Source: Crystallibacter degradans (GTDB lineage Bacteria > Actinomycetota > Actinomycetes > Actinomycetales > Micrococcaceae). Taken from it: a stretch of 64,000 bases of DNA. The stretch's first letter is position 1; each line of letters begins with the position of its first letter. The DNA is taken from the NCBI RefSeq assembly GCF_012952295.1, contig NZ_JABBCH010000003.1:124001-188000 (forward strand), written 5' to 3'. Both the position numbers and the translations under genes were made by a program. Shown piece after piece: positions 56,447 to 64,000 of this stretch. Below the pieces are notes generated by a model that saw only the letters and a list, made by a program, of their open reading frames with translations, did no database searches and was not told where the DNA came from.

Positions 56447-58039
56447 CTAGCGGCGGTTTTCCGGACGCGGATCGGCCGGCGGTGCTGGCTCCGACGGTAC
56501 GGGAGGCGGAGCCCAGTCCAGGATGGCGGGAACACTTACCGCGGAGTCGCAGTCAACCTGCTTCGCCTCGGGCTGCTCCTCCTCCCTGGGCTCCTCCTTG
56601 TCCTCATCCTTGTCCTTGTCGTCGGAGTCTTCCGGCTCGGGCTTGGGCTTCGGTTTGGGCTGCTCCGCCGCCCTCCGGTTGTCAGCCTCGCACTGGGCCA
56701 GCGCGTTTACGTAGGACCGCTCGGCGTTCTCCTGGTCACGGAAGAACTGTGCTCGTACGCCCAGGGCGCTTTCATACGCCGCGTAGGAAACCCAGTACGC
56801 ATCCCATTCTGCACCGATGGCCGCCCAGGCCTTGTTGACCTCGCGGACTTCCTTGGCATAGCCCTTGTAATCGTCGGCGGCCTGGCCGTACTTGTCGTAC
56901 GCCGTCCAGTAGTCGAGCACGCTTTGCTGCCACTGCTGGGTCCCGGCGGCCAGCTTCTTGCTGGCTTCCTGACGCCGTTCGGTATTCGTCTGCTCTGCTG
57001 CCTGGGCGTCGAAAACCATGGGGCCCATCCCGGTGAACGCCCAGCCGCAGCCGGGTCCCTGCTTGTCCTCTGCCAGAATCCTGATGCTGGTTTCGGTAAC
57101 GGCAGCCTTTGCCGGGCTCTTCGGCGGCTCCGGAACGTCCATCCGTTTGGGCATCGGCGGCCATACCGCGTAATAGGGATCAGCGGCAGGCTGGACGTAT
57201 TCAACCTTGATCTCCGGGCCCGGCAGCGGAACGGCTTCGATCCCGGACGCGGCGGGCACCGAGGGCAACGGCACGTCCCTGACCGCAACTTTGTCCTTGA
57301 CCGTGTACGGCTTGTATCCAGCGGCGGACCAGGGCGAGCGCGAGGCATCCGCGGCCACTGATTTCTGGTCGACACAGACGTCTTTGAGCCCGCCGGCAAG
57401 ATGCTCGTCCAGTTGCCTCGCGATCCGGCTCAGCGGAGCATCCGGCGCACCCACCAGAAAGGCAAGCACATCTCCACGGCGGAAGGAGACTACCTGGGCG
57501 GCGTTGCTGCCTTTATAGGTAAAGACACGATGCGCTTCCACGCCTGGATCTTTCCCGCCGACTTTGCTCTCGTTGACTGCGACGGCGCTTCCGGCACACG
57601 ACTGCGCCTCCTTAACCTGCTGCCGCATGACCTCGGCGCCAAGTCCCGCGGTGTAGGCGGCAGTAACAACCTGGACACGATCGCCGTCGACGCTGAACAG
57701 CCGCGACAGGGCTACCGACGGGGCCGTGTCGTTGACGGCGCAGGAGTACGGCACCGGCTGCGACGCCGAGCGCTGCAGCGTACCGGAAGGCCGCCAGCCC
57801 TTCGGCGGCTCCGCCAATGCGCCTGACAGCACTTTTTCCGCCGGCATGTCCCGGATCTCGGCGAAGACCGGTTTGGCTGCAGTGCTTTCTGATGCCTTTT
57901 CCTCAACGGAAACCTGTTCGGAGGCAGCAAAAGGCATTCCGGACAGATACAGCGCGCAGAGACCGCTCCCTGCGACAGCCGTCAGTGCCACGGCACCGGC
58001 TGCCAGTGCCATGCCTGGGCGCTTTTCGAATACAGACAC
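56447..58039 (-). CDS. Large membrane-anchored extracytoplasmic protein, function unknown
   Basis: 530 residues, GTG start after GAGGAG. N-terminal anchor GMALAAGAVALTAVAGSGLCALYLSG (about residues 9-34), then an extracytoplasmic domain of about 270 residues with paired cysteines (YSCAVND, QSCAGSA, DVCVDQ), a coiled-coil-like aromatic-rich segment (about 355-445) and a Lys/Pro/Glu/Asp-rich tail (KPKPKPEPEDSDDKDKDEDK) ending Pro-rich. The gene sits 16 bases downstream of the class A PBP gene on the same strand, so a role linked to peptidoglycan assembly is likely but unproven. Confidence 0.75.
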   Translation of the reverse strand: MSVFEKRPGMALAAGAVALTAVAGSGLCALYLSGMPFAASEQVSVEEKASESTAAKPVFAEIRDMPAEKVLSGALAEPPKGWRPSGTLQRSASQPVPYSCAVNDTAPSVALSRLFSVDGDRVQVVTAAYTAGLGAEVMRQQVKEAQSCAGSAVAVNESKVGGKDPGVEAHRVFTYKGSNAAQVVSFRRGDVLAFLVGAPDAPLSRIARQLDEHLAGGLKDVCVDQKSVAADASRSPWSAAGYKPYTVKDKVAVRDVPLPSVPAASGIEAVPLPGPEIKVEYVQPAADPYYAVWPPMPKRMDVPEPPKSPAKAAVTETSIRILAEDKQGPGCGWAFTGMGPMVFDAQAAEQTNTERRQEASKKLAAGTQQWQQSVLDYWTAYDKYGQAADDYKGYAKEVREVNKAWAAIGAEWDAYWVSYAAYESALGVRAQFFRDQENAERSYVNALAQCEADNRRAAEQPKPKPKPEPEDSDDKDKDEDKEEPREEEQPEAKQVDCDSAVSVPAILDWAPPPVPSEPAPPADPRPENRR

Positions 58040-58055
58040 GATGGCTCCTCAACTG

Positions 58056-60371
58056 CTATTCGGCCGGGACACTGATCGAGGTATCGCTGTCGGCGCTCAA
58101 AGTGATCGCCACTTCCTGCCGGTACTTTAAGGAGCTGCCCGGGGTCGGTGTCTGCGCAGTGACCATATCCGGGGTGTACAGGGGATTCTCCTTGGCCGGC
58201 TCCTTATTAATCACGGGCGTCAGGTTGTTCCGCAGCAGCACCGTGATAGCTTCGTCGACCTTCAGGCCGCGGACGTCGGGAATGGCTTTAGCGGTAACTG
58301 TCCCTACGCCAACGGGCGCCGAATCGGGCAGCGGAACCGCCGGCAGGCCCTTGTGTGCACCTTCCATCGTGGCCTTCCAAACGGGCCCGGCCACCTCGGA
58401 ACCGGTGAGATCGTAGAAGGTGGTCCCGTAGGCGTCGACTTCGTCGAGTGGATACTGGCCGCCGCCGCGCGGGTCGCCGAGCCATACGGCTGTCGAGAAC
58501 TGAGGCGTCATTCCCACAATCCAGTTGGCGGAGAAATCGTTGGTGGTGCCCGTCTTGGCTCCGGCCTCGCGCCCCTTGAGCTTGCCCATTCCGGAGAGAG
58601 TGCCGCCAGACTTGAACGGCTCCTTCAGAGCGTCTGCGACCGTATCGGCAACGCCCGGATCAATCCCCTGATGGCAGTCGGCATCGGGAACCGGGATCTT
58701 CTCGCCGGTATCGCTGCGGACCCCGGCGATCACTGTCACGGGTTTGCACACCACACCGCCGCTGACGAACGAGGCATAGGCGTTGGCCATTTCCAGCGGC
58801 GAAATCTCATACGCACCCAGGGCCAATGATGCTTCCCGGCCGCTGAGCTTATCCGTGGGCAGAGACGTCACTCCCAGCATTTCGGCAAACTTGGCCACAT
58901 CCACCACCCCGGTCTCTTCGATCAGCCGCACAAAATACACGTTGATGGACTTGCGGATGGCCTCGTAGGCGTCGACGCTGCCGTGGTTGATGTATCCGTA
59001 GTTATGGAATCCCTCCACCGGATCATCCAGCGACGGCGAGTAGTACGGTCCGTTCGCCGAGTAACGCTGCGAGGCCGGAACCCCCTGGCTGAGGGCCGTG
59101 CCCAGCACAATCGGCTTCATCGAGGAGCCGACCTGGAACTCGCTGGTGGCGTAAACCACCTCGGTGGCGCCCTTGCCCTTCCCCCACTTCCGGTTCTGGG
59201 TGATGGCAGCAACGTGGCCCGTTCCCGGTTCAACGACGGCGACGCCGAGGGCGGCCCGGTTCTTGTCGCCCAGTGCTTTCGTCACCGCTTTCCGGGACGA
59301 CTCCATTGCCTGCCGGTCCAATCCCGTCGTCAGGGTCATCCCGCCGCGGGACAAGCGGTCAGCCCTTTGCTCGGGTGTGGTTCCGAAGGCCGGATTGGTC
59401 AGAATTTCCTCTCGGACCAGGTGGCAGTAGAACGGATACTCCGAGTCGCCGCAGCTGGAGGGAACAGATCCGCGTTCAAGACCTAGCGGCGATTCCCGCG
59501 CGGTATCCGCTTCTTCGGCGGTGATCGTTCCTCGGCGCTCCAGCACGGAGATCACGGTGTTCCGCCGCATCGTCGCCGCTTCCGGATGGACCACGGGATC
59601 ATAAACCGCAGGCCCCTTGAGCATGCCGACCAGCAACGCTGATTGCGTCAGGTTGAGTTTGGACGCCGAAGTGTTGAAGTAGATCCGGGCGGCCGCCTCG
59701 ATGCCGTAGGCGCGGTTGCCGAAATACACCGCGTTGACGTACATCTTCAGGATCTCGTCCTTGCTCAACTGCTGTTCGAGCCGGACCGCATACTTCGACT
59801 CGCGGATCTTCGCGTTGTAGGTGTCCCCCACCGCGACCGATTCTTCGGTTTCGTCACGGGCGTTGTTGACCAGGATGTTCTGGACCAACTGCTGGGTGAG
59901 GGTCGAGGCACCTTGTTGGCTGGAGTTAACGGCATTGTTCACGAATGCCCGCGTAATGCCGTACGGATCCACACCGTTGTGCTCGTAGAAGCGTGCGTCT
60001 TCGGTATCGATCAGCGTCTCGAGGAACGTCGGTGACACATCTTCGACGTCGATGTCGATCCGGTTCTCGCTGTAGAAGCGGGCGAACTCCTTGCCGTCCT
60101 TGTCCAGCAGCACAGTGTGCTGGGGCAATGAGCGCTCCAGCGGCAGATCCTCGGGTAGTTCCTCCCAGAGGCTCACCAGAGTGTTCGCTCCCGCCGAGAC
60201 CGCAACGGCTCCCGGCGCGACCAGCGTCCCTGCGCTTAGCGCTACAACCGCCACGGCTCCGGCCCACACGGCCAGGCGTGCCGGCCAGGCACGTTCCTTC
60301 TCCGGATAACCCGACCGAGCAGACCCCATGAGTTCATGGAGACTTGTCAATGCCGCGTTTTTTCGTCCCAT
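58056..60371 (-). CDS. Class A penicillin-binding protein with PASTA domain
   Basis: 771 residues. One N-terminal membrane helix (about 30-55), then a GT51 glycan polymerase domain with LIDTEDARFYEHNGVDPYGI near residue 122 (catalytic Glu) and QQGASTLTQQLVQNIL near 153. Transpeptidase motifs: SxxK in VGSSMKPIVLG near 420, SxN in KSINVYFVRL near 480, and KTG in GAKTGTTNDFSANW near 605. One PASTA domain ends the protein (IPDVRGLKVDEAITVLLRNN near 695). It builds and cross-links peptidoglycan outside the membrane. AGGAGT precedes the ATG; the large secreted protein gene follows. Confidence 0.95.
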   Translation of the reverse strand: MGRKNAALTSLHELMGSARSGYPEKERAWPARLAVWAGAVAVVALSAGTLVAPGAVAVSAGANTLVSLWEELPEDLPLERSLPQHTVLLDKDGKEFARFYSENRIDIDVEDVSPTFLETLIDTEDARFYEHNGVDPYGITRAFVNNAVNSSQQGASTLTQQLVQNILVNNARDETEESVAVGDTYNAKIRESKYAVRLEQQLSKDEILKMYVNAVYFGNRAYGIEAAARIYFNTSASKLNLTQSALLVGMLKGPAVYDPVVHPEAATMRRNTVISVLERRGTITAEEADTARESPLGLERGSVPSSCGDSEYPFYCHLVREEILTNPAFGTTPEQRADRLSRGGMTLTTGLDRQAMESSRKAVTKALGDKNRAALGVAVVEPGTGHVAAITQNRKWGKGKGATEVVYATSEFQVGSSMKPIVLGTALSQGVPASQRYSANGPYYSPSLDDPVEGFHNYGYINHGSVDAYEAIRKSINVYFVRLIEETGVVDVAKFAEMLGVTSLPTDKLSGREASLALGAYEISPLEMANAYASFVSGGVVCKPVTVIAGVRSDTGEKIPVPDADCHQGIDPGVADTVADALKEPFKSGGTLSGMGKLKGREAGAKTGTTNDFSANWIVGMTPQFSTAVWLGDPRGGGQYPLDEVDAYGTTFYDLTGSEVAGPVWKATMEGAHKGLPAVPLPDSAPVGVGTVTAKAIPDVRGLKVDEAITVLLRNNLTPVINKEPAKENPLYTPDMVTAQTPTPGSSLKYRQEVAITLSADSDTSISVPAE

Positions 60372-60573
60372 CTAGTACTCCTGACGACTGCTAACGCAGA
60401 TCTGGCAAGACCACGTCACTGTGGCCACCGGCGAGCGGTATGTACAGAGTACGTCCTCGCACACCGTGCACAAGGGAATGTTGCCGCAGTGTTGTAAGAC
60501 GTCCGAAATGTGACGTAATTGACATCTGGGACATATGAGACAGAGGGAAGTCGGCCCGATGGATCGTTAAGTG

Positions 60574-60614
60574 AAGATCCCCGGAACCTCACGTGGTGAA
60601 GTTCCGGGGATCTT
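60574..60614 (-). terminator. Terminator after tRNA-Tyr
   Basis: AAGATCCCCGGAAC (60574-60587) pairs perfectly with GTTCCGGGGATCTT (60601-60614). The region 60372-60573 between the PBP gene and this hairpin holds no gene I can support. Confidence 0.75.
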
Positions 60615-60622
60615 ATGTCCGG

Positions 60623-60704
60623 TGGCAGATGAGGGATTCGAACCCCCGTAGGCATTGCCAGCTGATTTACAGTCAGCCCCCTTTGGCCGCTCGGGTAATC
60701 TGCC
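60623..60704 (-). tRNA. tRNA-Tyr (anticodon GTA)
   Basis: 82 bases with a long variable arm (class II). Acceptor GGCAGAT pairs with ATCTGCC; anticodon loop CTGTAAA gives GTA; T arm GGGTTCGAATCCC. No CCA is encoded. Confidence 0.95.
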
Positions 60705-60806
60705 GAACGTCTTCCTTGAAGACCGCCTCCGTAAGTGGAAGCAAGATAACCTTACAGAAGATCGGGCCGAGAATCGAATCGAGCTTCTGGTCCCCTGTTT
60801 CACTGC

Positions 60807-61181
60807 CTAAAACCCGCGATCAATGCGGGAGGACAGCTGGGAGATGAAGCCATCGGCCTGCGCCTGGGTCACCATCCCCCAGGCAACAGCCTGGTCCATC
60901 TCGGCACGCAGTCCCGCCAGTCGCTCCTCACGTTCGGACTGCCGCGGGTCGCCAGTGAAGCGGGCCTGTGCGAGGTGTTTCTCCAGCAAGTCGGACTCGC
61001 GCCGGACCAACGTGCCGGCTCCGGTCACGGCTAGATGGGTGTGCACAGCATTCAAGGTCGATGAGCTTGCCGCCGCCGGCCCGGAACCAATGACCGTCAG
61101 GGTAGCCACCGTTGCGGCCGTGAGAAACGAACCGGCGGCTACCCTCATCGAACGGACAAGATACCGCTGGCGGCTGGACAT
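60807..61181 (-). CDS. Small secreted helical protein, function unknown
   Basis: 124 residues starting [20 protein letters not shown] after GAGGAGA. Signal peptide with a hydrophobic core [22 protein letters not shown] (cleavage near AAAS). The mature part is charged and helical ([20 protein letters not shown] and [20 protein letters not shown]) and has no cysteine. No family recognised. Confidence 0.72.
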   Translation of the reverse strand: MSSRQRYLVRSMRVAAGSFLTAATVATLTVIGSGPAAASSSTLNAVHTHLAVTGAGTLVRRESDLLEKHLAQARFTGDPRQSEREERLAGLRAEMDQAVAWGMVTQAQADGFISQLSSRIDRGF

Positions 61182-61352
61182 CAACTGTCTCCTCAAATGC
61201 TTCGCTTGGTGAATCAATTATTCGAGTCTTTCGCCGGAAGATGCATAAGGACTGAGCGCAACCTGAGTAAGGGCTGTGAAAGGTACAGTCCGGGCCTAAG
61301 GACAGACAGTAGGCTAGTGGCAGACTACGTTTCCCACACCGAAGGAGGAATC

Positions 61353-61844
61353 ATGGCCAGTGAGTCATCATTCGACATCGTCAGCAAGGTAGACACCCAG
61401 GAAGTTGCCAACGCCCTCAACCAGGCGCAGAAGGAGATCGCGCAGCGGTACGACTTCAAGGGCGTCGGCGCGGAGGTGGACTTCAGCGGCGAGAAGATCC
61501 TGATGAAGGCGAACTCCGAAGAACGGGTCAAGGCCGTCCTGGATGTCCTGCAGTCCAAACTGGTCAAGCGCGGCATCTCGCTGAAGTCCCTCGACGCCGG
61601 AGAGCCGTACGCATCCGGCAAAGAATACCGGATCGAGGCCTCGATCAAGGAGGGCATCGCCCAGGATCAGGCTAAGAAGATCTCCAAGCTCATCCGTGAT
61701 GAGGGCCCCAAGGGCGTGAAGGCCCAGATCCAGGGCGATGAACTGCGCGTGAGTTCCAAGTCGCGGGACGACCTGCAGTCGGTCATGGGGATGCTGAAGT
61801 CAGCTGACCTGGACGTCGATCTCCAGTTCATCAACTACCGCTAA
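61353..61844 (+). CDS. YajQ-family cyclic-di-GMP-binding-like protein
   Basis: 163 residues, starting [18 protein letters not shown] after GGAGGA. Two ferredoxin-like domains typical of UPF0234/Yaj[21 protein letters not shown] near residues 30-48 and VRDE-like [20 protein letters not shown] near 108-128, ending QFINYR, a highly conserved terminus. Members bind nucleotides or cyclic-di-GMP; function in this organism unknown. Confidence 0.93.
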   Translation: MASESSFDIVSKVDTQEVANALNQAQKEIAQRYDFKGVGAEVDFSGEKILMKANSEERVKAVLDVLQSKLVKRGISLKSLDAGEPYASGKEYRIEASIKEGIAQDQAKKISKLIRDEGPKGVKAQIQGDELRVSSKSRDDLQSVMGMLKSADLDVDLQFINYR

Positions 61845-61852
61845 AATCTCCA

Positions 61853-61882
61853 GGCGCGGCAGCGCTGTCCCGCTGCCGCGCC
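61853..61882. terminator. Hairpin terminator after the YajQ gene
   Basis: GGCGCGGCAGCG (61853-61864) pairs with CGCTGCCGCGCC (61871-61882) around a six-base loop, between convergent genes. Confidence 0.7.
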
Positions 61883-61907
61883 AAATCCGCCCAGCCGGCC
61901 TGAACAC

Positions 61908-62582
61908 TTACTGGTCTTCCCGGGCGGGAACCGGATCGCCCGTCGGGCCGTCGGCCAACGTGTCCGCCAACTCGGCTCCGCCCACGGCCTGGCCCATCCA
62001 GGTCAGTGCCCTCCAGCCGGTGGCCAGGCTGCCTTCAAGGACAACCACGCCGGTGTTGCTAAGAATCTGACGCGCCACAAACGGAACGCTCAGATTTCCG
62101 GCCCGCGCTCCCGCCCAACTGCGGATCATGGCCCCGTGGCTGAAAATGGCAGCTGTTGCCAGGCCCGCGGACTCGGCCTCGGCGACCACCTCGTCGAAAC
62201 GGCCGAACGTCTCATGGCCATCCGGCCCGCCCGGCATGCGCCGATCCAGATCTCCGCCGGACCAGGCGAAAACGGTGGTCATGTAGGTCCGCACCGATTC
62301 GATGTCGCCGAGCATCTCGAGCTGCCCGGCCGAGATTTCCTTCACGCCGTCGCGAATTTCCATGTCCAGTTGCATCCCGGCGGCAAGCGGCGAGGCGGTC
62401 AGCTGGGTACGGATCGCGGTGGAGGCGAACAGCGCGTCGATCGGCTCGCCGTCGAGCGCCTTTGGCAGCGCCCGGGCCTGCTTGCGGCCCAGCTTGGTCA
62501 GCTCGGGTCCGGGAACCGCTGTGTCCAGCAGGCCTTTGATATTCGACGGCGTTTGGCCATGGCGGATCAGCAGCAGGCGCAT
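61908..62582 (-). CDS. Histidine phosphatase family protein (phosphoglycerate mutase-like)
   Basis: 224 residues. RHG motif MRLLLIRHGQTPSNIKG at the very N-terminus, with second catalytic His in AIFSHGAMIRSWAG near residue 148 and acidic KEISAGQLEML near 82. Likely a broad-specificity phosphatase rather than glycolytic mutase because it lacks the mutase insertions. AAGGAG precedes the ATG. Twelve bases downstream of htpX on the same strand, probably one transcript. Confidence 0.88.
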   Translation of the reverse strand: MRLLLIRHGQTPSNIKGLLDTAVPGPELTKLGRKQARALPKALDGEPIDALFASTAIRTQLTASPLAAGMQLDMEIRDGVKEISAGQLEMLGDIESVRTYMTTVFAWSGGDLDRRMPGGPDGHETFGRFDEVVAEAESAGLATAAIFSHGAMIRSWAGARAGNLSVPFVARQILSNTGVVVLEGSLATGWRALTWMGQAVGGAELADTLADGPTGDPVPAREDQ

Positions 62583-62594
62583 CTGGTCCGCTCC

Positions 62595-63461
62595 TTAGCC
62601 AAGGGTCCGTCCCGCCATGCGTTCGAGCCGGGCCACCCGGTCATCCATCGGCGGATGGGTGCTGAACATCTTCTTGACCCCGCCGCCGCGGAACGGGTTG
62701 GCGATCATGAGGTGGCTGGTGTTGACCAGTTTCTGGTCCTGGGGCAAGGGGGCTTGCTGCGTGCCGTACTGCAGTTTGCGCAGTGCCGACGCCAGCGCCA
62801 GCGGATCGTCGGTCAACTGCGCACCGTCTTCATCGGCGTCGTATTCGCGGGTCCGGCTGATGGACATCTGGATCAGCATGGCGGCGACCGGTGCCAGCAG
62901 CGACATGGCGAGTAGGGCAATGGGGTTGGCATTGCGGTCCCGGCCTCCGAAGAACAGCATGAACTGGGCAACCGACGTAATGACGCCGGCGACGGCGGCT
63001 GCTACCGAGGACGTGAGAATGTCGCGGTTGTAGACGTGCATCAACTCATGGCCGAGCACCCCGCGCAGCTCGCGCTCAGTGAGCAGGCGGAGGATGCCCT
63101 CCGTGCAGCACACCGCGGAGTTCTGCGGATTGCGGCCGGTGGCGAACGCGTTCGGCGCCTGTGTGGGTGAGACGTACAGCCGCGGCATCGGCTGGTTGGC
63201 GCGGGTGGAAAGCTCACGGACAATCCGGTACATCTGCGGCTGCTGCTGCTCGGTGACCGGGTAGGCCTGCATGGCGCGGATGGCCAGCTTGTCGCTGTTC
63301 CAGTAGCTGTAGGCCGTGGTGCCGACACCGATCAGGGCCATGATCCAGATCCAGCTGCTGCTGCCCGTGCCGCTGGCCAGCAGGGCGCCGATGCCCAGCA
63401 GGATCGCAAACAGCACGCCGAGCAAGCCGGCTGTCTTCAAACCGTTGAAATGATTGTGCAC
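62595..63461 (-). CDS. htpX: Membrane zinc metalloprotease HtpX (M48)
   Basis: 288 residues from a GTG (MHNHFNGLKTAGLLGVLF) after AAGGAGA; a longer open reading frame upstream lacks a better start. N-terminal membrane helices, zinc-binding HExxH in VLGHELMHVYNRDILTS near residue 135 and a downstream Glu ligand in REYDADEDGAQL near 215. HtpX degrades damaged membrane proteins during stress with FtsH in other bacteria. It precedes the histidine phosphatase gene. Confidence 0.92.
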   Translation of the reverse strand: MHNHFNGLKTAGLLGVLFAILLGIGALLASGTGSSSWIWIMALIGVGTTAYSYWNSDKLAIRAMQAYPVTEQQQPQMYRIVRELSTRANQPMPRLYVSPTQAPNAFATGRNPQNSAVCCTEGILRLLTERELRGVLGHELMHVYNRDILTSSVAAAVAGVITSVAQFMLFFGGRDRNANPIALLAMSLLAPVAAMLIQMSISRTREYDADEDGAQLTDDPLALASALRKLQYGTQQAPLPQDQKLVNTSHLMIANPFRGGGVKKMFSTHPPMDDRVARLERMAGRTLG

Positions 63462-63566
63462 CGCGTCAGGTCTCCTTCTACGCCGGCCGTCGGTGACCAG
63501 CGTGGCACGCCCGGCCATCTTCTGACCAGGCACTCCATATAACGTACAGCGGCGGCGCCGTGTTCC

Positions 63567-64000
63567 TTACGGCTCGGGGTTCCTATCGTCATAGCGGGCA
63601 AAGCGCGGCTGCCATTTATGCAGCAGCCAGACCGCCAGCACGCACGCCAGTCCCCCGGCGACTGCAGCGAACCCCTCGCCCAGCCACTCGCCGTTACCGC
63701 CGGCCACCGCGTCGCCGAGCCGGGGCCCGCCGGCAACGACGACGATGAAGATGCCCTGGAGCCGGCCCCGCATGGCGTCCGGCGTCGCCGACTGCAGGAT
63801 GGTATTGCGGAACACGCCGCTGACGGTATCTGCCGCCCCTGCCACCATCAGGCAGGCCACCGCCGGAACCAGCCAGGTGCTGATGCTTCCATCCGCCGCC
63901 GCTTCGGCTTTCCCGGCAAGAACGACGACGACGCCAAAGGCTGTGACCGCGGCTCCCCAAACTGCCACGCACCACAGCACGGCCAGCCCTTGCCGGCGGA
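63567..64000 (-). CDS. MFS transporter (3' part; 5' end outside window)
   Basis: The last 144 codons are visible, open to the right edge (residues before the first in-window GTG read RRQGLA). Hydrophobic helices VWGAAVTAFGVVVVLAG, LVPAVACLMVAGAADTVSGV and WLGEGFAAVAGGLACVLAVWLL alternate with the loop NTILQSATPDAMRGRLQGIF, which is the conserved repeat-2 loop of EntS-like MFS exporters. Ends with a short charged tail DDRNPEP. Substrate unknown. Confidence 0.85.
   Translation of the reverse strand, partial: RRQGLAVLWCVAVWGAAVTAFGVVVVLAGKAEAAADGSISTWLVPAVACLMVAGAADTVSGVFRNTILQSATPDAMRGRLQGIFIVVVAGGPRLGDAVAGGNGEWLGEGFAAVAGGLACVLAVWLLHKWQPRFARYDDRNPEP

Overview
The window looks like ordinary chromosome from a high-GC Gram-positive bacterium, most likely an Arthrobacter-like member of the Micrococcaceae. 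This is inferred from high GC at codon third positions, a mycothiol synthase gene (mycothiol is made only by actinobacteria), a polyphosphate kinase gene coupled to a MutT1-type Nudix/histidine-phosphatase fusion, PASTA-tailed class A PBP, HadA/HadB-like dehydratases next to murB, and many genes that start directly after a TANNNT -10 box (leaderless genes). I see no prophage, insertion sequence, CRISPR array or rRNA operon. Four tRNAs (Trp, Met, Thr, Tyr) are present.

Layout. 1-5.6 kb: respiratory nitrate reductase narGH plus the first 26 codons of narJ, all reading leftward. 5.7-7.5 kb: a tandem GNAT and a small membrane protein. 7.5-10.4 kb: translation/secretion cluster tRNA-Trp, secE, nusG, rplK, rplA. 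10.7-11.9 kb: a class I aminotransferase. 12-16.1 kb: a divergent LiaFSR-like envelope-stress locus (LuxR-type regulator, PspC-fused kinase, PspC-LiaF-like protein, small membrane protein, stand-alone PspC). 16.4-20.9 kb: pfkA, a GNAT, ygfZ, a nitrobindin-like gene, an uncalled 37-residue membrane protein and a polytopic membrane protein. 21-26.1 kb: OmpR-type regulator, mshD, ppk, mutT1. 26.1-29.9 kb: ferritin with an IdeR/DtxR-type iron box, thyA-dfrA, a small acetyltransferase, asd. 30-31 kb: tandem paralogues of unknown function, the second broken by an in-frame stop. 31-34.9 kb: murB with hadA/hadB-like genes, two small conserved genes and a DJ-1/PfpI protein. 35-36 kb: a lipoprotein and two tRNAs.

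36.0-44.3 kb is the most interesting stretch: seven tightly coupled leftward genes encoding three GT-B glycosyltransferases, an ABC exporter, two divergent small-molecule phosphotransferases and a short membrane-anchored protein with an Asp-rich tail. Together they look like an uncharacterised pathway that builds, phosphorylates and exports a glycoconjugate. I cannot name the product.

44.5-64 kb: a DEAD-box RNA helicase with a structured 5' region, a dienoyl-CoA-reductase-like flavoenzyme plus PadR regulator, a MOSC protein divergent from an alanine:cation symporter, metB-cbs (transsulfuration), an AlkA-like glycosylase, thioredoxin, a large extracytoplasmic protein behind a class A PBP, tRNA-Tyr, a secreted small protein, a YajQ-family protein, a histidine phosphatase, htpX and the end of an MFS transporter gene cut by the window edge.
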